From: Aegilops tauschii subsp. strangulata
Taxonomy: Eukaryota; Streptophyta; Magnoliopsida; Poales; Poaceae
Direction of reading: 5' to 3'
DNA length: 64,000 nt
Assembly (NCBI RefSeq): GCF_002575655.3
Contig: NC_053041.3
Location: 119,070,318-119,134,317 of the forward strand
Below are positions 10,893-24,064 of this stretch, in pieces (positions within the stretch are counted from its first letter, which is position 1; every line of letters starts with the position of its first letter). Made by a program: the position numbers and the translations under genes. A model generated the notes under the pieces. The model was not told where the DNA came from and searched no databases. It saw only the letters and a program-made list of their open reading frames with translations.

Positions 10893-13734
10893 GCATCCCC
10901 AAGCTTAATTCCTGCTCGTCCTCGAGTAGGTAAATGATAAAAAAGATAATTTTTGATGTGGAATTCTACCTAGAATAATCATGATCATGTATCTAATCAT
11001 GGCATGAATATTAAGACACGAGTGATTCAAAGCAATAGTCTATCATTTGACCTAAAAACAATAATACTTCAAGCCTACTAATAAAGCAATCATGTCTTTT
11101 CAAAATAACAAGGCCAAAGAAGGTTATCCCTACAAAATCATATAGTCTAGCTATGCTCCATCTTCTTCACACAAAATATTCACATCATGCACAACCCCGA
11201 TGACAAGCCAAGCAATTGTTTCATACTTTTGACGTTCTCAAACCTTTTCAACTTTCACTCAATACATGAGCATGAGCCATGGACATAGCACTATAGGTGG
11301 AATAGAATAAAATGATGGGGGTTATGTGGAGAAGAGAAAAGGAAGAAAGTCTCACATTGACGCGGCTAATCAATGGGCTATGGAGATGCCCATCAATTGA
11401 TGTCAATGCGAGGAGTAGGGATTGCCATGCAACGGATGCACTAGAGCTATAAGTGTATGAAAGCTCAAACTGAAACTAAGTGGGTGTGCATCCAACTTGC
11501 TTGCTCATGAAGACCTAGGGCATTTGAGGAAGCCCATCGTTGGAATATACAAGCCAAGTTCTATAATGAAAATTCCCACTAGTATATGAAAGTGATAACT
11601 CAAGAGACTCTCTATATGAAGGACATGGTGCTACTTTGAAGCACAAGTGTGGTAAAAGGATAGTAACATTGCCCCTTCTCTCTTTTTCTCTCATTTTTTG
11701 GGCCTTTTTTTGCCTTTCTCTTTTTTTTATTTTTTTTATTTTCGTCCGGAGTCTCATCCCGACTTGTGGGGGAATCATAGTCTCCATCATCCTTTCCTCA
11801 CTGGGGTAATGCTCTAATAATGATGATCATCACACTTTTATTTACTTACAACTCAATATTACAACTCGATATCTAGAACAAAGGTATGACTCTATATGAA
11901 TGCCTCCGGCGGTGTACCGGGATGTGCAATGATCTAGCGTAGCAATGACATCAAAAAACGGAAAAGCCATGAAAACATCATGCTAGCTATGTTACGATCA
12001 TGCAAAGCAATATGACGATAAATGCTCAAGTCATGTATATGATGATGATGGAAGTTGCATGGCAATATACTCGGAATTGCTGTGGAAATGCCATAAAAGG
12101 TAGGTATGGTAGCTGTTTTGAGGAAGATATAAGGAGGTTTATGTGTGATAGAGCGTATCGTATCACGGGGTTTGGATGCATCGGCGAAGTTTGCACCAAC
12201 TCTCGAGGTGAGAAAGGGCAATGCACGGTACCGAAGAGGCTAGCAATGATGGAAGGGTGAGATTGCGTATAATCCATGGACTCAACATTAGTCATAAAGA
12301 ACTCACATACTTATTGCAAAAATCTATTAGTCATCGAAACAAAGTACTACGCGCATGCTCCTAGGGGGATAGATTGGTAGGAAAAGACCATCTCTCGTCC
12401 CCGACCGCCACTCATAAGGAAGACAATCAATAAACACCTCATGCTCCAACTTCGTTACATAACGGTTCACCATACGTGCATGCTACGGGACTTGTAGACC
12501 TCAACACAAGTATTTCTCAATTTCACAATTACTCAACTAGCACAACTCTAATATCACCACCTTTATATCACAAAACTATTGCAAGGAATCAAACATATCA
12601 TATTCAGTGATCTACAAGTTTTATGTAGGGTTTTATGACTAACCATGTGAATGACCAGTTCCTGTCATCTCTCTAAATAGATATAAGTGAAGCACGAGAG
12701 TTTAATTATTTCTACAAAAGATATGCCCACGCTCTAACAAATATAAGTGAAGCAAAAGAGCATTCTACAAATGGCGGTTGTCTATGTGAAGAGAAACAGG
12801 CAATCCAAACTTCAAATGATATAAGTGAAGCACATGAAGCATTCTATAAAGCCATACTCAAAAGATTTAAGTGAAGTGCATAGAGCATTCTATAAATAAA
12901 CCAAGGACTATCTCATACCAGCATGGTGCATAAAAGAAAAATAAAAACTAAATGCAAAAGACGCTCCAAGATTTGCACATATCGCATGAACGAAACGAAT
13001 CCGAAAACATACCGATACTTGTTGAAGAAAGAGGGGATGCCTTCCGGGGCATCCCCAAGCTTAGACGCTTGAGTCTCCCTGAATATTTACTTGGGGTGCC
13101 TCGGGCATCCCCAAGCTTGAGCTCTTGCCTCTCTTCCTTCTTCTCACATCGAAACCTTCTCGATCATCGAACACTTCATCCACACAAAACTTCAACAAAA
13201 AACTCGGTAAGATCCGTTAGTATAATAAAGCAAATCACCACTCTAAGTACTGTTGCAAACCAATTCATATTTTATTTTTGCATTGTGTCTACTGTAATAT
13301 AACTTTTTCATGGCTTAATCCACTGATATAAATTGATAGTTTCATCAAAACAAGCAAACTATGCATCAAAAACAGAATCTGTCTAAAACAGAACAGTCTG
13401 TAATAATATGAACATTCACCATAATTCTGATACTTTAAAAATTCTGCCAAAATTAGGAAAAATAAAAAATTTGTACAGAAAGACAGTGCAAAAAGAATCA
13501 GAACCATTTGACGTTCCAGTAAAAAATTAAAAATCATGCACTACAGCCAAAGTTTCTGTCCCGCACCGTACAAACCAACAAGCATTGTACACATCCTAAA
13601 GGAAAACCTTGGCACATTATTTTTATTTCTAAACTTGATAAAAGCACACAACAGAAATAAATGACTCTCTAAAACTTCTGGGTTGTCTCCCTGGCAGCAC
13701 TTTCTTTAAAGCCATTAAGCTAGGCATATAGTGC
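10893..13734 (-). other. Polypurine tract and 3' non-coding region of B
   Basis: The tract (reverse complement of GCATCCCCAAGCTT, 10893-10907) abuts the LTR. Upstream in element sense are a pyrimidine-rich stretch on the + strand (about 11675-11755), the block shared with A (about 12000-12300), four ATATAAGTGAAG-type repeats (about 12681, 12741, 12819, 12864), the 9-bp hairpin with internal polypurine copies (13033-13062 and 13104-13118), and the AACAGAACAGTCTG block (about 13385-13402). No gene seen. Confidence 0.7.
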
Positions 13735-15074
13735 TCAAGTAATGGATCCACCCGGATCCCAAGGTATATCAAAGCCAATTTTAATTAACAATGATTTGTA
13801 ATTTAGTAGTGAGCACAAAGTAACATATATCAAACAATGACGAAGTCTAACTCTCTTCCTATGCATCGGCATGTCATAAAAGAACAATTCATGCGCACCT
13901 AGTAAAGGCCAATGCATAGTATAAACAGTTTCTTGCAATTTTATCATGTTGGAAACATAGAGAGGTGGAGATATAGTTCCTCTCTCATAATAATTGCAAG
14001 TAGGATAAGCAAGCACATGCATATTATATCTATCAAAATCATCATGTGCAACGGGAAAAGGCAACCCATCAACATAATCCTTAATAAAGGCAAGCTTCTC
14101 CGATATAGTGTAGTCGGGAGAATTCAAAAAGATAATAGGACTATCATGCGTGGGTGCAATAGCAACAATTTCATGTTTAACATAAGGAACTATAGCAAGT
14201 TTATCTCCATAAGCATAATTCATATTGGCATCTTGGCCACAAGTATAGCAAGCATCATCAAAAAGGGATATTTCAAGAGAATCAACAGGATCATAACAGT
14301 CATCATAGCAATCATCCTTCGGTAAGCACGAAGGGAAATTAAACAATGTATGAGTTGAAGAGTTACTCTCATTAGAAGGTGGGCACGGGTAGCTAATCCA
14401 CTCTTCCTCCTTTTGTTCTTCGCTCTCCTCATCATCTTTTTCATCCAATGAGCTCACAGTTTCATCAATTTCTTCTTCCATAGACTCCTGCAAAATATTA
14501 GTCTCTTCTTGGACAGCGGGGGAGTCCTCAATATATGGTTTAACATAAGCATTAGAAGCATAATTATCATAGCAATATTTAAGTATGGCAAAATTTTCAG
14601 ATTTGTAAAGAGTAGCACCATACTTTTCAATCAAAGAAGCTATTTCATAAGCACCCTTAAAAGCAACAAATTCTTCAATTTGTTGAACATAATAGTAATT
14701 ATAAACACCCTTAGCATACGAAGATACGATTCCATTATCACTAAACTCACATTGATAGGGAAGGTGTTTCTTAGGGTTTTCAGAACAACAAGTAAAATCA
14801 TATATTTCACATAAATTCCAAGAATAGCATTGCAAACGATGAATTTGATCCAATAGAATTTTCCCTTTTTCAGATATTCGGTGTCGCACATAACAAGCAT
14901 GCTCATCTAAAGATTTGCCCTCAACTAAGCTAGTTGGGGATTCAGTACGAGCACATAGGGATCAAAGATGATCCAAGTAATAAGCTTCAGGAGTGTGATA
15001 GATTTTGAGTGGTTCTTCAACAATTGGTTCAGTATGTACAACTAATTTTTTGGTATTTTGCGTTTCCTACCCAT
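13735..15074 (-). pseudogene. Unrecognised ~446-residue element protein, broken copy
   Basis: By comparison with the intact copy in D, the gene starts at ATG 15074 (MGRKRK) and ends at 13735. It is broken early by a one-base loss in a T run near 15046 and by a CGA to TGA change at 14964-14962. The rest stays open for 384 codons. The protein is rich in Cys, Tyr and Asn near the N-terminus (FTCCSENPKKHLPYQ), has a strongly acidic middle, and carries a basic PMHRKRVRLRH motif near the C-terminus. It has no gag, zinc-knuckle or enzyme motif that I recognise. A structural or RNA-binding role is only a guess. Confidence 0.75.
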
Positions 15075-15169
15075 AACTAAAGATAGAAAAAAACTAAGAA
15101 CAACAAATAAAAATTACTTAGTGATAAAGCAAACAAGCACACACGAGATTATTCACCCCACGCTATTGC

Positions 15170-15187
15170 TCCCCGGCAACGGCGCCA
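15170..15187 (-). other. Primer-binding site of B (tRNA-Asp)
   Basis: On the - strand it reads TGGCGCCGTTGCCGGGGA, 11 bases inside the 5' LTR. Same primer class as A, C and D. Confidence 0.88.
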
Positions 15188-15198
15188 GAAAAAGGTCT

Positions 15199-16718
15199 TG
15201 ATAACACACAAGTATAGGGGATCAATTGTAGCCTCTTTCGATAAGTAAGAGTGTCGAACCCAACGAGGAGCTAAAGGTAGAACAAAATTCCCTCAAGTTC
15301 TATCGACCACCGATACAACTCTATGCACGCTTGACGTTCGCTTTACCTAAAACAAGTATGAAACTAGAAGTACTTTGTAGGTGTTTTTGGATAGGTTTGC
15401 AAGAAAATAAAGAGCGAGTAAATAAGGACTAGGGGCTGTTGAAGTAAATACACAACTAAACTAAATATAGAGAGTGTGGAAAAGTGGTGGTAGGAGTTGC
15501 GAAATTGTCCCTAAGCAATTGACTACTTTACTAGACCGATAGCAAGTTTCATGTGGGAGAGGCCACTGCTAGCATGTCATCCCTTACTTGGAATTCTATG
15601 CACTTATGATTGGAACTATTAGCAAGCATCCGCAACTACTAACGTTCATTAAGGTAAAACCCAACCATAGCATTAAGATATATTGGTCCCCCTTCAATCC
15701 CGTATGCATCAATTTCTATGCTAGGCTGAAGCTTCGGTCACTCTTGCCCTCCAATACATAGTCCTATCAACATACAACTAACCCTATGGTGTGATCCACG
15801 TGCGCGCTCATATGATGGGCACCAAAGGACAGCAACATAACCACAAGCAAATTAAATCAATCACAACAATTCATCATCCACCGATAGGACAATGAAAATC
15901 TACTCAGACATCATAGGATGGCAACAATTCATTGGATAATAATATGAAGCATAAAGCACCATGTTCAAGTAGAGGGTACAGCGGGTTGCGGGAGAGTGGA
16001 CCGCTGTAGATAGAGGGGGGGAGGTGATGGAGATGTTGGTGAGGATGGCGGAGGTGTTGGTGTAGATCGCGGTGATGATGATGGCCCCCGACGGCGTTCC
16101 GGCGCCACCGGAAGCGAGGGGGAGAGAGCCCCCCTCCTCCTTCTTCTTCTTCCTTGACCTTCTCCCTAGATAGGAGAAGGGTTTCCCCTCTGGTCCATGG
16201 TCTCCATGGCGTGGGAGGGGCGAGAGCCCCTCCGAGATTGGATCTATCTCTCTGTCTCTCTCTGTTTCTGCGTTCTTCCCTGGCGCCCTCTCACCGTTTC
16301 GTATATATATATGGAGATCCTTAACTCCAACTGGATTGAAACCTTCGCCATAAATTTTTACCAAAAAATAGCTTTCTTGCGGCCAAAGAAGGGCATCAAC
16401 CGCCTTACGGGTGGCCCACGAGGGTCAGGGGCGCGCCCCCTGCCTTGTGGCCACCTCGGGCATCCTTTCGCGTTGATCTTTCTCCCAGATTTTCCAAATA
16501 TTCCAAAAATAAGCTCCGTCCTTTTTATCCCGTTTGGATTCCGTTTGATATGGATATTCTGCGAAACCAAAAACATGCAACAAACAGGAACTGGCACTGG
16601 GCACTGGATCAATATGTTAGTCCCAAAAATAGTATAAAAAGTTGCCCAAAAGTATATGAAAGTTGCATAATATTGGCATGGAACAATCAAAAATTATAGA
16701 TACGACGGAGACGTATCA
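15199..16718 (-). repeat. 5' LTR of B
   Basis: 1520 bp, same ends as the 3' LTR with scattered substitutions and small indels. A TATA-like TATATATATA lies at about 16303-16312. Confidence 0.92.
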
Positions 16719-17497
16719 TTACCATTGTTGATGACATTCCGGTAACCACCGATGGACAGGAACTTTGCCTATTGATCCGCCTCGTTCAACGAGCAAGAAA
16801 ATGGTTCTCTTCATCTCTCGCCCTTGGTACCGACGTTGTTGTCGACATAACTGACAGGCTATTCTCTGGCATGCCTTGCTATCATTATCGTGCAAGATGG
16901 CAGCGCCCTCCCTACTTTTAACCCACATGGTGGGCCCATAACCCACAGGTCCCAGGGTCGAAACCTGACTCTCCTGTCATCCCTGTTCCCAAAGTCAATC
17001 CTCACATTTGGCTTCGTATGTAATTCACGAGCCACCGTCTAAGAGATCATCAATTCTGGTATCATGCACAATGCTTATTCCCATTGCTCTAAACCCCTTT
17101 CACACTTTGTTTCAGGCAACAAGCGATTGCTTATGCGCTTGAAACTTCCATTTTGCACCTTCTTACTTTGCTCTCGATAATTTCTGAAGTATCAATTTGA
17201 GAGTTACTTTCCGCCACCTCCCCCGATGTTATCTACCACATAGACAAACTTGCAGAGGTCCGTTCTCCCGGATACCCCCTTATTATTTCGTAAGTACGAT
17301 GGAGTTCCCGAAGAAAGGATGACAACTTCATCATGATGCAATGATGCATAGGAATGAAGAAATCAACGCTATGGATCGACCTCCTCGAGAAGAGCAACCA
17401 AGATCGAGAAGATTCGTTAGAATCTCGTGACCAGATCTTTCCCCCTTACTCCATCTCTTAAAATCTCGGGACGAGATTTCTTGTAGTGGAGGAGAAT
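16719..17497 (+). mobile_element. Element X, end of pol region and 3' leader (segment 3)
   Basis: Continues the host element after B. Near 17459-17495 it reads AAATCTCGGGACGAGATTTC followed by a purine-rich GGAGGAGAAT. This resembles the usual end of a Ty3/Gypsy polyprotein and its polypurine tract just before a 3' LTR. Upstream coding sequence is too decayed to read, so orientation + rests on this junction. Confidence 0.5.
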
Positions 17498-18878
17498 TGT
17501 GATGGCCGGATAGTTAAGCTACAGTGAACCTCTGCTAATGATGCCACGTCACCTCAGTTACTGTTGATAAACTCGTCTCAGTTCGAAACCCAGTTCAAAT
17601 TTTAAATAAAAACAAACAACAAAAGTTTTCAAACAATAAAACAAAAATGTTCGGATTGTGGCAAATATTCCATACTAAATATTGGTGAAGAAACCACACT
17701 TCTGTAAAGTATTTAAGTGCACTATATTATTTAAAACAGTAGCAAAAACAATTATTTAAATACCTTTTATAATTAATAAAATGTCAAACTAAGTTATTTG
17801 GGGACTAGACTTTTTGTTACTATGGACTTAGTTGAGATACTAATTTAGATGCTAAGTGTATATTTTACTAAAACTATAATAAAATGTAACTGAAATAAAA
17901 CAGGAAAGAATAAATAAAAAGAGAAAAACAAACAAAACAAACAAAAGGAGAACAACCCCCCTAGAGCCCTCGGTCCAACTGGGCCATGTTCCAGCGAGGC
18001 CCGGCCCACCCCTTGCCTACACATACCCCCACCCCCAGGAACCCTAACCTAACGTCCCCACTCCCCACGATCCCCACTCCCCCACGCGAGATCTGGATCG
18101 GGGGCGCCCCAACACACGCCGCCCCGATCCCATCGCCCCCGAGCCCAATGCCGGCGCCCAACCCGACGCCGCCCAGCCGCCTCGCCTCCTCCCCGACGTG
18201 CTCCACCGACCTCGACGCCGCTGGGCCACATCGCCAGAGCCCCGCGCCGCCACGACTCCGTCGCCGCACATCGTCCCCGACCTCCTCCCCGCGACCACTG
18301 CCCCGTGCCCTACGGACCCGCTATGAGGCCCCCGGCCTCTTCCCCTCTGCCTCCGCCCTTGCGCGCCGTTGGCCGCGGCCATGAGGCCCCGCCTCCCTCC
18401 GCTCCCCCTGCTCACCGCGCACATGCCCCGCTCGCGCCCGCGGTCACCGTGTCCACGGCTGCGCTCTGTCCGTGCCCCGCACGGCCCGACGATGCTCGCC
18501 GCCACCCGCGACTGCGTCCACTCCGCGCCGCCCCCGACCTCGCCGTGCCGAGTCAGGCCCGTGCCCCACCGCTCCCATGCGGCATGCCCCGCCTCATCCC
18601 TCGTCATCCCCTCGACATGGCCTCGTCTCTGCCACCTCGCACGAGGCCGCAGCGTGCCTGCTGCTGCCTTCGGCGACCCCCTGCTGCCGTCGCTCTCCCT
18701 CTGCCATGCAGCCCTACTGCTGCCCCGTGCGCACCCTGCGCGCCCGCAACTGCGCCCTTCCGTGCCGGCTTCCTTCACCGGAGACGGCCGGCCGGCGAGC
18801 CCCGCCGAGGCCGCCGGCGCACTCTGGCGCCCGTACACCCCGCCCCGGCCCGGTCTGCCCCCTCGTTCAGGCGCCCGC
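17498..18878 (+). repeat. LTR of element X (truncated by insertion of T)
   Basis: Starts TGTGATGGCCGG (or TGATGGCC at 17500) after the purine-rich run. The first ~440 bp are AT-rich; from about 17940 the sequence becomes extremely GC-rich. Long overlapping open frames here on both strands (17961-18945) follow from the lack of AT-rich stop codons and have no domain. Element T begins at 18879; the rest of this LTR would lie beyond T, outside the window. Confidence 0.55.
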
Positions 18879-19349
18879 TGTCGGTGTCAAAACCGGCGGA
18901 TCTCGGGTAGGGGGTCCCGAACTGTGCGTCTACGGCGGATGGTAACAGGAGACGGGGGACATAATATTTACCCAGGTTCGGGCCCTCTCGATGGAGGTAA
19001 TACCCTACTTCCTGCTTGATTGATCTTGATGATATGAGTATTACAAGAGTTGATCTACCACGAGATCATAGAGGCTAAACCCTAGAAGCTAGCCTATGAT
19101 TCTGATTGTTCTTGTCCTACGGACTAAACCCTCCGGTTTATATAGACACCAGAGGGGGCTAGGGTTACACAGAGTCGGTTACAAGGGAGGAGATCTACAG
19201 ATCCGAATTGCCAAGCTTGCCTTCCACGCCAAGGAGAGTCCCACCCGGACACGGGACGAAGTCTTTAATCTTGTATCTTCATAGTCCAACAGTCCGGCCA
19301 AAGTATATAGTCCGGCTGTCCGAGGACCCCCTGGTCCAGGACTCCCTAA
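18879..19349 (-). repeat. LTR of T (3' LTR in gag-pol sense)
   Basis: 471 bp, TGTCGGTGTCAAAACC to GACTCCCTAA on the + strand. The expected terminal CA reads AA. Just inside (19350-19365) the - strand reads CAGGGGCTAC, a purine-rich run suiting a polypurine tract. Left TSD candidate CCCGC (18874-18878); its partner is outside the window. Confidence 0.75.
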
Positions 19350-19892
19350 GTAGCCCCTGAACCAGGCTTCAATAACGATGAGTTCGGCGCGCAGATTGTC
19401 ATCGGCATTGCAAGGCGGGTTCCTCCTCCGAATACTCCATAGAAGATTTTGAACACTAGGATCGTGTCCGGCTCTGCAAAACAAATTCCACATACCACCG
19501 TAGAGAGTATAATATTCCCACAAATCTAATCTGCTGACAACTTTTCATAGCGTGACGTTCTACCGTGGTCTGGTCATGACGAACCGTTCTTCCCAGCCTG
19601 CCATTGCACGTGTTGCGAGGCAGTTTTGTTGGCACGTCTTGTCGAAGCAGAGATCGTGTTCCTTTTATCACGGGATTCTCATCAATACGGGTGTGGGTAA
19701 CCCAATCGTGCCCGTAGGTATGACTCCTCGATTTTAGGCAAGTTCCAAACGGTCACGCGGAGTACGCTTGATATTCACCCTCTTTATAAATGGGCCAAGG
19801 CCTGTCCTTCTCTTCTCGCGCTCGATCCTTCCCTTCCCCCACCTCAAATTCCAACACCCGAGGCTCCGACTAAGCGCTTCAGACCTTCAATC
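19350..19892 (+). promoter_or_regulatory. Leader of the antisense gene of T with TATA box
   Basis: This stretch has no gene. TTTATAAAT at about 19783-19791 lies ~105 bp before the ATG at 19893. It is followed by a pyrimidine-rich run (about 19806-19845), typical of plant 5' leaders. Together they suggest that the + strand gene has its own promoter and is not read from an LTR. Confidence 0.5.
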
Positions 19893-22444
19893 ATGTCTGG
19901 ATCCAACCTTCAAGGCCGGTGGATAGCCTCCTCTGTCACAGAGGAGGACATCAAGAAGCTAAGAGAAGCCATGTATCTGACCGCCGAAATCTCGCACAGG
20001 CTGCCTGCTCCAGGGCTGGTCATCCCTACTCCCGAACCCAACGAGAGCGTCGTATTTGTTTCCCACTTCCTCCGAGGGCTAGGTTTTAGTCTTGATCCCT
20101 TTGTTAGAGGGCTTATGTTCTACTACGGGCTCGATTTCCATGATCTGGCTCTGGATTCCATCCTTCACATCTTGTCGTTCATCGTCGTGTGTGAGGCCTT
20201 CCTCCGCATCACCCCACACTTCGGCTTATGGCTCAAGACCTTCAATGTGAAGCCAAAGGTGATCGATGGGCGACACGCAGAATGCGGAGGTGCCATAATA
20301 AGCAAAGGCGCCGATGCTCCATGGACAAAGGGTTCCTTCCTGGAGATGTCCAACTTATGGCAGCGGGAGTGGTTTTACATCACGGCTCCCCGAAGTACTA
20401 AGTGGGCAGCTGCTCCCGCCTTCCGTTCGGGCCCCCCCCCCCGCCACAACTGGCATCATGGGTCAACAAGGGGCTGGACTGGGGGCCAGTTAATGACGTG
20501 CCGATATTGCAGAGTCGCATCCGAGATCTCTCAAGAGAGATGTCGGCCTTGTCAAGGTAATGCAAGTCATGCTAGTTCGTCGGGTCCTGCCATGCCAACG
20601 TCGACCTCTCCGTTTGTGGGAGTTCAACCCGGAAGGACCGCGAACTATTCAGCAATTCTTCGGCGTGACGCTTGAAGAGATGTATGGATTGTTCTTCGGA
20701 TCATGAATAAAGTGTCCGGACACCACCGAGGATGCGGGTCTAAACTGCAATCGTCCAGATACCCACGTAAGTAATTCTGTGGCCGAACACGCTGTCTTTT
20801 AATTTGTCACAACATCATTCTGAAAAATCGCTCTTTGACCAGGACTGGATAAAAAAGGCGAAGATGATCAAGTGTTCGGCCACCCTTCCCGAGGGCTCAC
20901 CGGATCCTGTACTAGCCAGGATGCTTGAGCTCGCACCTTATCAAGCGCCATCAAGGGAAGATAAAAGGAGGAATAAAGAAGCCGAAAGCGGGCCTCACTC
21001 ATTACTCATCCAAACCGGGGGATTTAGTGTCTCCGCGGAGGAGGATAGCCGGGGAGAAGAATCTGAAATTCCCTCTCCCCAAGGAAGGAAAAGGACCGCC
21101 TCTGAAGACTTGGAAACAAGAGTTTCCAAACGAGGGAAGAAACCTTCACCAGAGGGCCCTGCCCCGGAGGGCATCCTTACCGCACAGTGCCCGCAAGGGG
21201 ATCAGCCCTCCACCGAGCTGTAAGTGAACAAGAGTACTTTTGGTAAATATATCCTACTTCATCTTCAAGGATAATAACCGAGACGTATGTCTTGCAGTTC
21301 GGATCGTAGCCCTTCTCGACAGAGTTCGTCTCCGGGGAATCTTCTTCCGGAGATGATGGAGAGCGAAACGCCTCCCCCTGTCTCCCCGCCTCATAAGGCG
21401 GACGACCCTGAGGTGTCGTCACGGAGGATTTCTTCTGATCCGCCAAGGCCGGAAGGTAACCCATCGGCCACCCGAAGTCCGGAGGATTCGGCTCCTAAGG
21501 AGAGCAACAGAAAGGGTCTGGAACTGTCCGGTGCACAACCGGACGTACTGATGGGTCTTCTGGAGCAAGAGGCTATCTCAGAGGCGCATCGTACTTTAAT
21601 GGGTACGGTGGTTGAGAGGATTTCATCCGCCAAAAGTGGGTTGCATGAAGCTTTTATGAGCCTGCTCAAAGGCTTTGAGGTACGCAAAGTAATATATATT
21701 TTGACGGTACCGCACACGCTAGGTGTGCCCTATACAAATAGTAGCCCCTGAGACTCTGGTTACCGTCCTAAAGGCGGCAAACAGAGGATCATAGTCCCAG
21801 GCGATGATCATGCTGTTTTCATGTGCAGGCGGCTGAGGGTCCGGTGGCTAGCCGGACTGGTGAGTTTGCCGAACTGAAGCGGCAACTTGATGCGGTAGAT
21901 GCCGACATCGTGCTTGTAAACAAGCGGCTTGACGAGGCACGGGGTATGTATTCTCCGGTGGTTAACAGATATTTAAGAGGAGCATGATGCTAGTATCTAT
22001 AATATGCTGTGACTGCAGATGGAGCTGCCGCCGTGGAGACCCTTCGGGCGGAGCTTGCCCGAGCCAAGGAACAAGCCAGGAGAAGTGATGTGGCCGCCCT
22101 AAAGGCGGTCGAAGAATTAAGAGCCGAATAGGCTGCTCATCGCCAGAGCGAAGATAAAATAGCCAAAATGGCTGTTGAGCTGAAGGATGCCGCCGACTGG
22201 TATGAGCTTCTTGAAAAGGAAAGCCAAGCGAAAGCGGCAGACCTGAACAAAGCCATGGTAGCAGCCAAGGAGACCCGCTCTAAAATCAGAGCGGCGAAGG
22301 AGGAGCTTCATCAAGCCGGAGATATCACGACTGGGAAGCCCTTTTTGTTGCGGACGAAGTTCGGAGATCCGAAGTATGCCCCTCTAGATCAATTATGGAG
22401 TGCTGCAGATGCGTACTTGGACTTGGCAGCGAGTGCTGCTGATG
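19893..22444 (+). pseudogene. Antisense gene of T: putative gypsy-type transposon protein (Transposase_28-like), exons 1-5a
   Basis: The start is ATG 19893 (MSGSNLQGRW). Exon 1 carries the conserved segment HFLRGLGFSLDPFVRGL...FHDLA...CEAFLRI...FGLWLKTFNVKPK, recognisable as the PF04195-type 'putative gypsy type transposon' domain, role unknown. Later exons are charged and Ala/Glu/Lys-rich, probably coiled coil. Four introns with GT-AG ends fit: 20767-20842, 21220-21297, 21680-21828 and 21944-22018, with phases 0, 2, 0, 1 and open frames on both sides. Damage: a frameshift at an 11-C run (20432-20442) and CAG to TAG at 22129-22131. Element C interrupts exon 5 after 22444; the frame resumes exactly at 55246 once one TSD copy is removed. 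Confidence 0.8.
22440..22444. repeat. Target-site duplication of C (TGATG)
   Basis: A perfect partner lies at 55241-55245. Confidence 0.9.
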
Positions 22445-24064
22445 TGATGTCTACTACACAACCTTCTTCTTGTAGACATTGTTGGGCCTCCAAGTGCAGA
22501 GGTTTGTAGGACAGTAGCAAATTTCCCTCAAGTGGATGACCTAAGGTTTATCAATCCGTGGGAGGCGTAGGATGAAGATGGTCTCTCTCAAACAACCCTG
22601 CAACCAAATAACAAAGAGTCTCTTGTGTCCCCAACACACCCAATACAATGGTAAATTGTATAGGTGCACTAGTTCGGCGAAGAGATGGTGATACAAGTGT
22701 AGTATGGATGATAGATATGAGTATTTGTAATCTGAAAATATGAAAACAGCAAGGTAACTAATGGTAAAAGTGAGCGTAAACGGTATTGCAATGCTAGGAA
22801 ACAAGGCCTAAGGTTCATACTTTCACTAGTGCAAGTTCTCTCAACAATAATAACATAATTGAATCATCTAACTATCCCTCAACATGCAACAAAGAGTCAC
22901 TCCAAAGTCACTAATAGCGGAAAACAAACGAAGAGATTATGGTAGGGTACGAAACCACTTCAAAGTTATTCGTTCGGATCGATCTATTCAAGAGTTCGTA
23001 CTAGAATAACACCTTAAGACACACATCAACCAAAACCCTAATGTCACCTAGATACTCCAATGTCACCTCAAGTATCCGTGGGTATGATTATACGATATGC
23101 ATCACACAATCTTAGATTCATCTATTCAACCAACACATAGAACCTCAAAGAGTGCCCCAAAGTTTCTACCGGAGAGGCAAGACGAAAACGTGTGCCAACC
23201 CCTATGAATAGGTTCATGGGCGGAACCCGCAAGTTGATCACCAAAACATACATCAAGTGAATCAATAGAATAACCCATTGTCACCACGGTTATCCCACGC
23301 AAGACATACATCAAGTGTTCTCAAATCATTAAAGACTCAATCCGATAGGATAACTTCAAAGGGAAAACTCAATCCATTACAAGAGAGTAGAGGGGGAGAA
23401 ACATCATAAGATCCAACTATAATAGCAAAGCTCACGGTACATCAAGATCGTGCCAAATCAAGAACACGAGAGAGAGAGAGAGAGATCAAACACATAGCTA
23501 CTGGTACATACCCTCAGCCCCGAGGGTGAACTACTCCCTCCTCGTCATGGAGAGCGCCGGGATGATGAAGATGGCCACCGGTGAAGGTTCCCCCCTCCGA
23601 CAGGGTGCCGGAACAGGGTCTCGATTGGGTTTTGGTGGCTACAGAGGCTTGCGGCGGCGGAACTCCCGATCTATTCTGTTCCCCGAAGGTTTTAGGGTAT
23701 ATGGGAATATATAGGCGAAAGAAGTCGGTAAGGGGAGCCACGAGGGGCCCACGAGGGTGGAGGGCGCGCCCCTGCCTCATGCTCTCCTCGTTGATCCCCT
23801 GAAGTGCACTCCAAGTCTCCCGTATTGCTTTCTTTCCAAAAATAACTTTTCCGAAGGTTTCATTCCGTTTGGACTCCGTTTGATATTCCTTTTCTGTGAA
23901 ACACTGAAACAAGGGAAAAAACAGAAACTGACACTGGGGTCTGGGTCAATAGGTTAGTCCCAAAAATAATATAAAAATGCATAGTAAAGCCCATTAAACA
24001 TCCGAGATGGATAATATAATTGCATGAATACTTCATAAATTATAGATACGTTGGAGACGTATCA
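22445..24064 (-). repeat. 3' LTR of C
   Basis: 1620 bp. A (GA)n microsatellite lies at about 23467-23485. A TATATATT element on the - strand near 23707-23715 is a plausible core promoter. Nearly identical to the split 5' LTR. Confidence 0.92.

Larger units (their letters stand above)
9356..16718 (-). mobile_element. Element B: non-autonomous LTR retrotransposon
   Basis: The 7.36-kb element is bounded by a perfect TSD, TTACC at 9351-9355 and 16719-16723. On the - strand it reads 5' LTR (16718-15199), tRNA-Asp primer-binding site, one broken gene for a protein I do not recognise, a long non-coding region, polypurine tract and 3' LTR (10892-9356). There is no polymerase. Its non-coding region matches that of A although its gene does not, and its gene matches D. 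Confidence 0.93.

Noticed and set aside
15170..15187. tRNA-Asp gene fragments at the CCCCGGCAACGGCGCCA sites
   Set aside because: Only the last 18 bases match a tRNA and all lie next to LTRs; they are primer-binding sites.
17961..18945. Long overlapping open frames on both strands in a GC-rich block
   Set aside because: Extreme GC content removes stop codons; proteins are Pro/Arg/Ala-rich without domains, and the block lies in an LTR.
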